From Pseudomonas sp. RSB 5.4 (GTDB taxonomy: Bacteria; Pseudomonadota; Gammaproteobacteria; Pseudomonadales; Pseudomonadaceae), in the NCBI RefSeq assembly GCF_037126175.1, contig NZ_CP146986.1, positions 930,001 through 994,000 of the forward strand: DNA of 64,000 bases, read 5' to 3'. This document shows, piece by piece, positions 38,062 through 48,157 of the stretch. The first letter of the stretch is position 1. Every line of letters starts with the position of its first letter. The notes under the pieces are model-generated. The model did no database searches, was not told the DNA's origin, and saw only the letters and a program-made list of their open reading frames with translations. Made by a program: the position numbers and the translations under genes.

Positions 38062-38069
38062 TTATTGCG

Positions 38070-40421
<2,352 letters not shown>

Positions 40422-40424
40422 CTA

Positions 40425-40461
40425 ATAGGCCGACTATTGGAGGCTGATAGGCGCAGTCTTT
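40425..40461 (-). promoter_or_regulatory. possible OxyR-like array upstream of katG
   Basis: ATAG (40425), ATTG, ATAG (40447) and CTTT fall at 11-base steps, the spacing of the four OxyR contacts; two of the four tetranucleotides match exactly. An overlapping ATAG-gccga-CTAT lies at 40425-40437. Weak by sequence; suggested by position 85-121 bases before katG. Confidence 0.3.
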
Positions 40462-40487
40462 CAGCGTCTTTGAGCTATTGCCCAGGC

Positions 40488-40510
40488 GGCCTGATTCCCT
40501 GAATCAGGCC
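40488..40510. other. perfect ten-pair palindrome in the katG-znuD gap
   Basis: GGCCTGATTC-cct-GAATCAGGCC. It has no T run on either side. It could be a protein binding site or an mRNA hairpin; nothing else in the window matches it. Confidence 0.5.
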
Positions 40511-40571
40511 TGAAATCCGCGTGCTTGAGCGCTTGCTGCAAAACGAATTGGAAGAATCGTGATGACAGAAA

Positions 40572-40594
40572 GAAATGTTATTGTATAACATAAA
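40572..40594 (+). promoter_or_regulatory. Zur box
   Basis: GAAATGTTATTGTATAACAT, followed by AAA, fits the gammaproteobacterial Zur consensus (GAAATGTTATA-N-TATAACATTTC as recalled) at nearly every position. TGTTAT-tgt-ATAACA is a perfect palindrome. It lies about 85 bases before the TonB receptor start, so the receptor should be repressed when zinc is ample. Confidence 0.8.
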
Positions 40595-40676
40595 AAAGAT
40601 TTCATTCTGTTTCTGCCGGTATTGTTTGCAACACGCCGGCAGCGATTCTCACTTTTCTGCTCACGGAAGTTCTGAA

Positions 40677-42713
40677 ATGCCTGCCCGTTCCCAACCCCTT
40701 CAACGACGCCTGACTCCGCTGGCTGCCGCGCTGCTGATCGCCTCACCGGTGTTCGCCGCCGAGCCGCTCGAGTTGCAACCGCAAGTCATCACCGGCAACC
40801 CTTTGGGCAGCCAGACTCTGGCATCGCCCTCGACCGTCCTCAGCGGCGACGACCTTACGTTTCAACAGAAAGGCAGTCTGGGAGAGACCCTGAACAAGCA
40901 GCCCGGCGTGTCCTCGTCGTACTTCGGCCCCGGCGCGAGTCGGCCGATCATTCGCGGTCAGGATGGTGATCGCATTCGCATCTTGCGTAACGGTGTCGGC
41001 GCGCTGGACGCCTCGTCGCTGTCGTACGACCACGCGGTGCCACTGGACCCGGTCAACGTCGAGCGCATTGAAATCGTCCGTGGCCCGGCAGCGTTGCTGT
41101 ATGGCGGCAGTGCGATTGGCGGGGTGGTCAACACCTTCGATAACCGCATCCCCACCGAAGCCATCGACGGCATTCACGGTGCCGGCGAGTTGCGCTACGG
41201 CGGCGCCGACACCACCCGCAGCAGCGCCGGGAAACTGGAGGCCGGTAATGGTCAGTTCGCCTTGCACCTGGACGCCAGCGCCCGTGAGTTCAATGACCTG
41301 AAGATTCCCGGCTATGCCAAGACCGGCGCGGCACGCGCCAACGACGACAGCGACTCGCGCAAACATCGGCTGGCCAACAGCGACGGCCGTCAGGACGGTG
41401 GCGCCGTCGGCGGTTCCTACACCTGGGATGACGGCTACGCCGGTCTGTCCTACAGCAATTACGATTCGAACTACGGCTCGCCCGCCGAAGACGACGTGCG
41501 CATCCGCATGCAGCAGGAGCATTACGCATTCGCCTCGGAAATGCGCAATCTCGACGGGCCGTTCAGCTCGATCAAGCTCGACGCCGGCTACACCGATTAC
41601 CAGCATCGGGAAATCGAGGGCGGCGAGGTTGGTACCACGTTCAAGAACAAGGGTTACGAAGCACGGGTCGAGGCCCGGCATCAGCCGCTGGGACCGTTCA
41701 ACGGGGTGATCGGCGCCCAGGTCAGCCGCAACGAATTCTCAGCGCTGGGCGAAGAGGCCTTTGTGCCGCACACCGATACCGACGCTGGCGCACTGTTCAT
41801 TCTGGAAGAGTTGCAAGCCACCGAGCGTCTGCTGTTCACCCTCGGCGGCCGACTCGAACACACCACGGTCGACCCGGACGCCAAAGGCAACGAGCGCTTT
41901 GCCAACGCCGACCGCTCCAACCGTTTCACCGCCGGCAGCCTGTCGTCCGGCGCGGTCTACACGCTGACGCCGATCTGGTCGGTCGCCGCGACACTCGGCT
42001 ACACCGAGCGTGCACCGACCTTCTATGAGCTGTACGCCAACGGCGCCCATGTCGCGACCGGCACCTATGAAGTCGGCGATGCCGGGCTGTCGAAAGAAAA
42101 AGCCGTGTCCAGCGACCTCGCATTACGCTTTGACAACGGCACGCACAAGGGCAGTGTCGGCGTGTTCTACAGCCACTTCTCCAACTACATCGGCTTGCTC
42201 GGCACTGGCCGCACACTGAATGACGAAGGCGAAGAGGACGCCGGCGGGATTCCCGAATACACCTACTCGGGCGTGCGTGCACGTTTCAGCGGCATCGAGG
42301 CGCAGGATCGCTGGACGCTTGGCGAAAATGCCTACGGCAAGTTCGCGCTGGAGCTGTCGGGCGATTACACCCGCGCCAAGAATCTCGACAACGGTCAGGA
42401 TCTGCCGCGCATTGCGCCGCTGCGCTTGAACAGCGGTTTGCTGTGGGAACTGGATCGCTGGCAGGCGCGGATCGATATCGAACATGCCAGCTCGCAGCAT
42501 CGTGTGCCGACCAACGAAAGCAGCACCGATGGCTACACCACGCTGGGGGCGAATGTGGGGTATCACTTCGATGTCGGCCAGAGCAAATGGCTGGCCTTTG
42601 TCGACGCCGAGAACCTGACCAACCAGACCGTGCGTTACGCCAGTTCGATCCTGCGCGATATTGCACCGGCAGAAGGGCGCAGCATTCAGGTGGGGTTGCG
42701 TACGACGTTCTGA
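40677..42713 (+). CDS. znuD: TonB-dependent zinc receptor, ZnuD-like
   Basis: 678 aa. A signal peptide (MPARSQPLQRRLTPLAAALL, cut after VFAA) is followed by the TonB box region (LQPQVITG), a plug domain (LGETLNKQPGVSSSYFGPGA, RPIIRGQDGDRIRILRNGVG, VERIEIVRGPAALLYGGSAI) and a beta barrel ending in Phe (VGLRTTF). The plug resembles the ZnuD/PA0781 zinc receptor group, and a Zur box lies upstream, which together give the substrate. GGAAG precedes the ATG at 40677; in-frame codons further up cross the Zur box. It imports zinc across the outer membrane. Confidence 0.85.
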   Translation: MPARSQPLQRRLTPLAAALLIASPVFAAEPLELQPQVITGNPLGSQTLASPSTVLSGDDLTFQQKGSLGETLNKQPGVSSSYFGPGASRPIIRGQDGDRIRILRNGVGALDASSLSYDHAVPLDPVNVERIEIVRGPAALLYGGSAIGGVVNTFDNRIPTEAIDGIHGAGELRYGGADTTRSSAGKLEAGNGQFALHLDASAREFNDLKIPGYAKTGAARANDDSDSRKHRLANSDGRQDGGAVGGSYTWDDGYAGLSYSNYDSNYGSPAEDDVRIRMQQEHYAFASEMRNLDGPFSSIKLDAGYTDYQHREIEGGEVGTTFKNKGYEARVEARHQPLGPFNGVIGAQVSRNEFSALGEEAFVPHTDTDAGALFILEELQATERLLFTLGGRLEHTTVDPDAKGNERFANADRSNRFTAGSLSSGAVYTLTPIWSVAATLGYTERAPTFYELYANGAHVATGTYEVGDAGLSKEKAVSSDLALRFDNGTHKGSVGVFYSHFSNYIGLLGTGRTLNDEGEEDAGGIPEYTYSGVRARFSGIEAQDRWTLGENAYGKFALELSGDYTRAKNLDNGQDLPRIAPLRLNSGLLWELDRWQARIDIEHASSQHRVPTNESSTDGYTTLGANVGYHFDVGQSKWLAFVDAENLTNQTVRYASSILRDIAPAEGRSIQVGLRTTF

Positions 42714-42734
42714 TTAGTTGACCTGTTAACACTT

Positions 42735-42838
42735 CCCCCTGTAGGAGCTGCCGCAGGCTGCGATCTATTGATCTTGATCTTGATCTTGAAAAAACAAAAT
42801 CAAAAGATCGCAGCCTGCGGCAGCTCCTACACGGGGGG
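42735..42838. repeat. long hairpin of the second repeat family
   Basis: CCCCTGTAGGAGCTGCCGCA ... GGCTGCGATC is mirrored by GATCGCAGCCTGCGG ... CAGCTCCTACACGGGG. The loop holds three TTGATC units in tandem (42769-42786). It lies between the convergent znuD and LTA-synthase-like genes and probably separates their transcripts. Confidence 0.88.
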
Positions 42839-42840
42839 CA

Positions 42841-45051
42841 TCAGCTCGATTGCGCAGTGTCATCATCCGGCAGCGCATCCAGCGGATCTTCCTGCCCCGG
42901 CAACTCGGTAATCACGCTGAAGTCCGTGACCTCGACCGCACCCAGTCCATAGCCCAGCAAGTGGAACGAAAAGGCCTTGCGCGGTTGCGGGTTGTCGAAG
43001 CTGAAATCCATCTCCAGCGGCTGATCGGCCGTGGCAACCATCTCGGTCGGCAGCCCCAGTTGCACGTCCTGTTCGAACTCCTTGGCCTTGAGCTGAATAT
43101 ACGCCGCCTGCTGCGGATCCACCGAGCGCACGGTCAGGCGCACGCGGGTGTGCGAGCCCTTGGGCATTTCCAGGTATTGCGCACCGATCAGGTTGTCGGC
43201 CCAGTCATCGTTGATCTGCGCCTGCAGCGGGATCACGTTGTTGCTGCCGAACTGGTAACGTTGATTGAGCGGGGTGCGCAGCAGCGACAGGTCCAGCGCC
43301 ATGGCCCGCGCGGCTATCTGGCGGGCCTGCTGGCTGCTTTCGGTACCCTTGAAGGTGGCGCGCTCGGCAATGAAACCGGCGCTTTCGTAGTAGCGACAAC
43401 GGCGCGGCATGTCGCACTCGGAAAAGATTCCCTGGCCGTTGTGGTAGCGCAGTTTGCCGTTGGTGTAGGACATGATTTCGCGCCCGCTGTCGTAATCGCG
43501 AAACAGCGAACGGCCGCTCAGCGCCGACGGCACCGGCAGATCGAAATAGTCGAGGATCGACGCGCTCAGATCGACATGACCGTACACCCCGGCATTCAGT
43601 CGCGGCAGTTGCTCATGCTCAGGCGCCAGCGTCAGGTTGAAGCCCCACGACGACGCCAGACGCACGCCGTCAATGCCGTGGGATTCGTCCGAGGTGATCA
43701 CCACCAGCGTGTCCTTGAGCACGCCCTGGCGTTCGAGACCGCTTAGGAACTGCTCCAGTGCATCATCGAGGTAACCGACAGCGGCCTGCTTCGGCGTTTC
43801 GTAACGCGCCAGATATTCTTCCGGTGCGGAGTAGGGCTGGTGGGTGCCGACGGTCAACAGGGTGAGCATCCACGGTTGCTTCTGCTTCTTCAGTTGGCCA
43901 ACGTAGTCCAGCGCGCCTTCGAAGAACGCCTTGTCATCCTTGCCCCACGGGAATTCCAGATAGTTGGCGTTGGTGAACCATTCCAGACCATGGGTCGCAT
44001 CGAAACCGATGTGCGGCATGATCTTGTCTTTGGCCATGAAACGCAGACCGGCGCCTTGCAGATAGTGGGTGCTGAAGCCGTTCTGCCGCAGTTGCGCCGG
44101 CAGGCAGGCCTGATTGCGCTCCTGCTGGGTGAGCATTTCAACGCCTTTGGGCGTGCCGTTGTTGAGCTTGTCGTAATCGCCACAGAGCATGGCGTACAGG
44201 CCGCGAATGGTCTGGTGCGTATGCAGCACGTAATCCGGGGTGTTCATGCCGCGCTCGGCCCAGCGGCTGAGATTGGGCATCAGGTCTTCCTGATAATGAC
44301 TGCCGATGGCCTCGCGATTGGCGCGGATGTAAGCGCCGGGAATGCCTTCCAGGGCGATGATCAGCACATTGCGCGCCAGACCCGGCGCGGCCAGCAGCTT
44401 GTGGCCATTGAGATCCAGATCGGTCAGCCCGGCCATCTGTGGCGCGGCGGGTTCGACGTCACCGTCCAGCCATTCCTCGGCCTGCAACTGCAGATCGGCC
44501 ACTTGCGCGGCGAGCAATTGATGCGGCAGGTTGTACATGCGCCATGGGTCTTCTTCGCTCGGCCACTGGTTTTGCATGGCCCAATGCGCGGCGAACAGCA
44601 GCGCCGGTGCGACCCACACGGCACGGGGCAGGGCAGCAGCGGGTTGCGCGCGATTGGCGAAACGCGTCAGCAACCAGAGCAGCAGCGCCAGCAGCAGGGC
44701 AACGCCCAACGCCGGGTGGGCGAAACCGCCACCGGTGGAGTTTTCCACGAACTGCGGGTCAATCAGGTAATGCAGGTCGGTAGGATTCGGCAGCCGGCCG
44801 ACAGCACTGACCAATTCGGCCGTCGCCACCGCCAGCAACCCCCAGAACAGCAGCAACGGCAACGCCAGCCACCACGCGCGACGATGCAGCGACACCACCA
44901 ACAAACTGCCAATGGCCAGGTCGGACAAATAGCCCAGCGGCGACGACCAGCCCAACACTGCGCGCAGGCACACCGGCACGATCAGCACCAGCAGAATCAA
45001 GGAAAACAGGCGGGCATGCGGTTGCCGCAACCAACGCAAAAGAACGCTCAC
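42841..45051 (-). CDS. LTA synthase-family membrane sulfatase/phosphotransferase
   Basis: 736 aa. About five membrane helices in the first 160 residues lead to a periplasmic alkaline-phosphatase-fold domain. Expected metal and nucleophile elements are seen: VLIIALEGIPGAYIRAN, HTHQTIRGLYAMLCGD (Thr nucleophile), LLTVGTHQPYSAPEEY and VVITSDESHG. A C-terminal beta-rich part follows. Gram-negative members transfer phosphoglycerol or similar groups to periplasmic glucans or glycolipids, so glucan decoration is a fair guess. The start is GTG at 45051, with GGAAGG eight bases ahead. Confidence 0.82.
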   Translation of the reverse strand: MSVLLRWLRQPHARLFSLILLVLIVPVCLRAVLGWSSPLGYLSDLAIGSLLVVSLHRRAWWLALPLLLFWGLLAVATAELVSAVGRLPNPTDLHYLIDPQFVENSTGGGFAHPALGVALLLALLLWLLTRFANRAQPAAALPRAVWVAPALLFAAHWAMQNQWPSEEDPWRMYNLPHQLLAAQVADLQLQAEEWLDGDVEPAAPQMAGLTDLDLNGHKLLAAPGLARNVLIIALEGIPGAYIRANREAIGSHYQEDLMPNLSRWAERGMNTPDYVLHTHQTIRGLYAMLCGDYDKLNNGTPKGVEMLTQQERNQACLPAQLRQNGFSTHYLQGAGLRFMAKDKIMPHIGFDATHGLEWFTNANYLEFPWGKDDKAFFEGALDYVGQLKKQKQPWMLTLLTVGTHQPYSAPEEYLARYETPKQAAVGYLDDALEQFLSGLERQGVLKDTLVVITSDESHGIDGVRLASSWGFNLTLAPEHEQLPRLNAGVYGHVDLSASILDYFDLPVPSALSGRSLFRDYDSGREIMSYTNGKLRYHNGQGIFSECDMPRRCRYYESAGFIAERATFKGTESSQQARQIAARAMALDLSLLRTPLNQRYQFGSNNVIPLQAQINDDWADNLIGAQYLEMPKGSHTRVRLTVRSVDPQQAAYIQLKAKEFEQDVQLGLPTEMVATADQPLEMDFSFDNPQPRKAFSFHLLGYGLGAVEVTDFSVITELPGQEDPLDALPDDDTAQSS

Positions 45052-45380
45052 AAAAAAGACCTTCCAGCCATCAAACCGTCATAAAAGTGTGCGCGATGAT
45101 ACCAAGGGTGGGCTGTCTGATCGCCCTTTTAAACACGCGGCTGATCTGCTCTCGCAAGCGCGGTAAAGGGCCTGAAGCCATGACCGGCGTTCGTGTCAGC
45201 CCGATAGCGGCGAATGGGCGCGCTGCTGTCGACGGCAGATTTATTGTTTCAGGCTGTTTAAGGAAGTCGCTAGCACTGTATGAAAGCCACACCACGACGG
45301 CAGCTGGAATCGAAGAAGCGCATGGCGATGCCGACAGCTGACAACTCTGAGGCATCGCCCACCGTCAGCCAATTCGGCGC
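45052..45380. other. intergenic gap with one inverted repeat
   Basis: No convincing gene is seen; short open frames on both strands lack Shine-Dalgarno sites and have atypical composition. GGCGATGCC (45324-45332) and GGCATCGCC (45351-45359) form a nine-pair stem with an 18-base loop just after the XRE gene stop; there is no T run, so a classical terminator is not supported. Confidence 0.6.
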
Positions 45381-45578
45381 TCAGTTCAAACCGTCGTCGA
45401 AGATGCTTTCAATCGGTAACTCGAACGCCCGGGCAATCTGAAACGCCAGTGGCAGGCTAGGGTCATAACGCTCGTTTTCGATGGCGTTGATCGTCTGGCG
45501 CGACACCTTGAGGCGTTCAGCCAGATCGACCTGCGACCAGTTGCGCTCGGCGCGGAGTGCCTTGAGGCGATTTTTCAT
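45381..45578 (-). CDS. small XRE-family transcriptional regulator
   Basis: 65 aa, almost entirely a Cro/CI-type helix-turn-helix: MKNRLKALRAERNWSQVDLA, ERLKVSRQTINAIENERYDP and FELPIESIFDDG. It resembles the YgzD-type mini-repressors that are coupled to a membrane protein. Its ATG overlaps the stop of the membrane protein gene (ATGA). Two matching palindromes upstream of the operon are its likely operators, giving autoregulation. Confidence 0.92.
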   Translation of the reverse strand: MKNRLKALRAERNWSQVDLAERLKVSRQTINAIENERYDPSLPLAFQIARAFELPIESIFDDGLN

Positions 45579-45949
45579 TGGTAGCGACGTCGCGCGATTT
45601 GCAGGCCGAGAATCCACATGGCGCCCATCACGGGCCACACGCAAGTCCACGGTATGTGTGGGGCGCCGACGTTTTCCAGAAAACCGTAACTGAAGGTCAG
45701 CAGCGCCGAGGCGGCGAAGGCAAATCCCAGCGCTTCGAACTGTATACGCAGATGCATTTCGTCCATGCGCCGCATGTTGCGCACGATGCTCCAGCACATC
45801 AATCCTGCCGGGATAATCGGTGTCAGCGCGACGGCTGAACGCAGAATCATGTTGGCATCCGTCAGGTATTGCGTAGCGATCACTGAGGCCATCAACACCA
45901 GCATATAGAGGATCAACGCTGTGCCCATTTCAAGGTAGTACCGGTTCAT
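45575..45949 (-). CDS. four-helix membrane protein partnered with the XRE regulator
   Basis: 124 aa, with four hydrophobic segments (GTALILYMLVLMASVIA, AVALTPIIPAGLMCW, GFAFAASALLTFSYG, VWPVMGAMWILGL) and a basic, soluble turn (RNMRRMDEMHLRIQ) in the middle. No family is recognised beyond small membrane proteins found next to mini XRE repressors. AGGAAG is seven bases ahead of the ATG at 45949. It may sense a membrane signal for the regulator; this is inference from the pairing. Confidence 0.8.
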   Translation of the reverse strand: MNRYYLEMGTALILYMLVLMASVIATQYLTDANMILRSAVALTPIIPAGLMCWSIVRNMRRMDEMHLRIQFEALGFAFAASALLTFSYGFLENVGAPHIPWTCVWPVMGAMWILGLQIARRRYQ

Positions 45950-45961
45950 TCTTCAACTTCC

Positions 45962-45983
45962 TATGTAAAAGACCCTTTACATA
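45962..45983 (-). promoter_or_regulatory. operator 1 of the XRE-membrane protein operon
   Basis: TATGTAAA-agaccc-TTTACATA: perfect eight-base arms with a six-base centre, 13 bases before the start codon at 45949. It would block a promoter or the ribosome site. Confidence 0.7.
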
Positions 45984-46001
45984 CTTGCTAAAATTTTTCC
46001 T

Positions 46002-46023
46002 TATGTAAAGCAAGCTTTCCATA
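46002..46023 (-). promoter_or_regulatory. operator 2 of the XRE-membrane protein operon
   Basis: TATGTAAA-gcaagc-TTTCCATA: the same arms and six-base centre as operator 1, with one mismatch between arms. The two centres are 40 bases apart, close to four helical turns. A possible -35 (TTTACA read leftward) lies inside it. Confidence 0.65.
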
Positions 46024-46132
46024 AACCTCGACCGGGTTGTTTCTGGACAGCCTAATGGCCACTCAGTAGCATTCGAGCCCAACGGATTTTCCCTCTGCAC
46101 GTCGTCCGACGTGGAATGCTCAAGGAATCGAC

Positions 46133-46228
46133 ATGCGTGACACCCCTAAAGGCGAACAACGAACGGTCGTGACCTTGGTCAACGGCGAGGTTCACCACGA
46201 AACCCAGATCAGTTTCAGTTCGGTATAG
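46133..46228 (+). CDS. 31-codon small ORF coupled to the next gene
   Basis: MRDTPKGEQRTVVTLVNGEV is its start; it ends FSSV. AAGGA lies six bases before the ATG, a better ribosome site than that of the following gene, and the stop is two bases ahead of the next ATG. The next gene is in a different frame. It may be a real small protein, a translational leader or the displaced N-terminus of the next product. No known family is recognised. Confidence 0.5.
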   Translation: MRDTPKGEQRTVVTLVNGEVHHETQISFSSV

Positions 46229-46230
46229 CC

Positions 46231-46851
46231 ATGCAGGCGTTCACAAGTGGAAAGGTCGTCATCGAGTTCGGTGATTTCAGAGGAACGATGGTTCGCCATG
46301 AACGGTTTTTGATGCCTGCCGGCGAGTATCAGGATCGGTATTGGGTCAGGACTGCACAGGGTGATCTGCCGCTGGATCTGTTCAACAAGCATCTGCCGGT
46401 CAAGCGGGGCGAAGAGATCTCGGTGCTCTACGGTTGCCTGCCGGGTGGCGAACGCAAGAGCGCGGTCTGTGTGTTCAACCACTGCGAGGGTCGCCTCACG
46501 CCGCTGTCGGAGGGGAAAATGCTTCACGAAGAATTCATTCATCGCATCCCGGTCAGCCTCCCGTATGTTGCCTGCCTGGCGACCTCGGCAGTGGCGGGGG
46601 CGTTCTTCAACTGGTGGGGCGCGCCGGCGGGATTGGTCGTCTACTACCTGCTGAAGGCCGAGAGCGCCAAACGCAAAATGCTTCTGGTCAGTGGTCTGGA
46701 CCTGCACCTGGAGAAGTTGAGCAAGCGCTATTTACGTCAAGCATCGCGGGGCAGGATCAAGCGGTTGCTGGCGCGAAATCCTCGAATGACTGCACAGTTG
46801 GATTTGAACAAGCAGGACAGTGATTCGCTGGCGATTGCGCGAGACGCGTAA
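46231..46851 (+). CDS. unknown protein with one or two membrane segments
   Basis: 206 aa. The first 100 residues look beta-rich (SGKVVIEFGDFRGTMVRHER, YWVRTAQGDLPLDLFNKHLP, GEEISVLYGC) with a GGERKSAVCVFNHCEG turn. A hydrophobic hairpin follows (LPYVACLATSAVAGAFFNWW, APAGLVVYYLL), then a basic C-terminal tail (KLSKRYLRQASRGRIKRLLA). No own Shine-Dalgarno is clear, so it probably relies on coupling to the small ORF upstream. Function unknown. A strong shared terminator follows. Confidence 0.75.
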   Translation: MQAFTSGKVVIEFGDFRGTMVRHERFLMPAGEYQDRYWVRTAQGDLPLDLFNKHLPVKRGEEISVLYGCLPGGERKSAVCVFNHCEGRLTPLSEGKMLHEEFIHRIPVSLPYVACLATSAVAGAFFNWWGAPAGLVVYYLLKAESAKRKMLLVSGLDLHLEKLSKRYLRQASRGRIKRLLARNPRMTAQLDLNKQDSDSLAIARDA

Positions 46852-46856
46852 CGCGC

Positions 46857-46899
46857 AAAAAAAGGGGCGGCCTGATCATCGATCAGGCCGCCCCTTTTT
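46857..46899. terminator. bidirectional rho-independent terminator
   Basis: An A run, then GGGGCGGCCTGATC-atc-GATCAGGCCGCCCC, then TTTTT: a perfect 14-pair stem. It serves the rightward unknown gene and the leftward SCO-PCu(A)C operon. Confidence 0.93.
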
Positions 46900-46916
46900 A
46901 TTGCCGCAAAGTCAGA

Positions 46917-47396
46917 TCAATGCATCTTGCTGTGATCGTGACCTTCCATGTGCGTCAGCGCACGGACTTCAGCTTTGACTTCGACGGTTTCTTTCTCGCC
47001 CTTGGCGTTTTCCACGGTCAGGGTCAGCGGCACGCTTTCGCCTTCGTTGAGCTGGCCGGTCAGGCCCATCAGCATTACGTGGTAGCCGTTCGGGTCGAAG
47101 GTGACCGCTTTGCCGGCCGGCAGGTCGACCGATTTGACCGGGCCCATGCTCATCACGTCGTTCTTCATGCTCATTTCATGGATCTGCACATCTTTGGCCA
47201 CTGGCGAGGCAACGCTCAGCAGTTTGCTGTCGCTCTCAGCGGTGACGGTCATGAACGCACCGCTGGCCGATTGGGTCGGCACGGTCGCACGCACCCAGGC
47301 GTCGTCGACCCTGGTCTGAGCGCTGGCCTGAAAAGCCAGGCCCAGCAGCGACACAGCGAAAACGGCGCGTTTGATGTTGTTCAAAACGGGGTGCAT
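46917..47396 (-). CDS. copper chaperone PCu(A)C
   Basis: 159 aa. A signal peptide (MHPVLNNIKRAVFAVSLLGL, cut after ASA) precedes the PCu(A)C cupredoxin-like domain. Copper-site residues fit the HxM-x-HxM scheme: VQIHEMSMKNDVMSMGPV and NGYHVMLMGLTG. The C-terminus is rich in His and Met (HMEGHDHSKMH). It delivers Cu(I) in the periplasm to cytochrome c oxidase, along with SCO. The ATG at 47396 follows GGAGG; the start overlaps the SCO stop (TGATG). Confidence 0.93.
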   Translation of the reverse strand: MHPVLNNIKRAVFAVSLLGLAFQASAQTRVDDAWVRATVPTQSASGAFMTVTAESDSKLLSVASPVAKDVQIHEMSMKNDVMSMGPVKSVDLPAGKAVTFDPNGYHVMLMGLTGQLNEGESVPLTLTVENAKGEKETVEVKAEVRALTHMEGHDHSKMH

Positions 47397-48001
47397 CAGC
47401 AGACCTCCATAACGGTGAGCAAATCTTCCGTGCACTCTTGTGCCGAAAGCGATACAGACAGACCCAGGCGCAACTGGCCGCGCGAGTCATAGACGTAACT
47501 GGTGGACGTGTGGGAGATGGTGTAGGTGTCGCCCGCCGGCACTTTCTCGAAGAACACGTCGAATTCCTTGGCGGTGGCCTGGGTTTCTTCCAGCGTGCCG
47601 TACAGCGCGACGAAGCTCGGGTCGAAGGCTTTGACGTAGGCGTCGAGGATCTGCGGCGTGTCGCGTTCCGGGTCGAGGGTGATGAAGATCACCTGCAGAC
47701 GGTCGCCGTCCTTGCCCATCAGCTTCTTGATTTGCGCGGCGCGGGCGAGGGTGGTCGGGCACACCGCCGGGCATTGGGTGAAGCCGAAGAAGATCATCGG
47801 CATCATCCCGCGAAAGCTCGACAGCGTCATGGTTTCGCCGTCGGTGTTCTTCAGCTTGAAGGTGCGTCCGAGGATCTTGTCACTCAGGTCCTTGCCGTAC
47901 TTGTACGACAGTTGGCCACGGGTGTCGCAGCCGGCGAGCAGGCCCAGGCCCAGCACGCCCATTCCCGCAAGCACCTTGCGGCGAGTCAACAAAGCCGTCA
48001 T
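47396..48001 (-). CDS. SCO1/SenC-family copper chaperone, lipoprotein
   Basis: 201 aa. The lipobox is LLAGC with Cys25. The thioredoxin fold carries the copper motif CPAVC (Cys77, Cys81) and the distal His164 in TISHTSTSYVY. It helps assemble the Cu(A) centre of cytochrome oxidase. A further Cys pair near the C-terminus (AQECTEDLLTVMEVC) is less usual and could be an extra metal or redox site. It is the first gene of the pair with PCu(A)C. Confidence 0.93.
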   Translation of the reverse strand: MTALLTRRKVLAGMGVLGLGLLAGCDTRGQLSYKYGKDLSDKILGRTFKLKNTDGETMTLSSFRGMMPMIFFGFTQCPAVCPTTLARAAQIKKLMGKDGDRLQVIFITLDPERDTPQILDAYVKAFDPSFVALYGTLEETQATAKEFDVFFEKVPAGDTYTISHTSTSYVYDSRGQLRLGLSVSLSAQECTEDLLTVMEVC

Positions 48002-48157
48002 CTAATACCGCCTTTTGCAGCCCGTCAGTCGGCAGGACTGGCGGGGGGTTAACCGTAAAAGCGGCGCATGATACCAAACTGAAGGCAGACCCCGGCCACG
48101 GATCGCCGTGCGGCGCAGGATCTGGCGACAAAAGGTGTAAGAAAAAGTGACGAGTGC

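Noticed and set aside
45071..45355. Short open frames on both strands between the LTA-synthase-like and XRE genes
   Set aside because: No Shine-Dalgarno, poor coding composition and mutual overlap; treated as non-coding.
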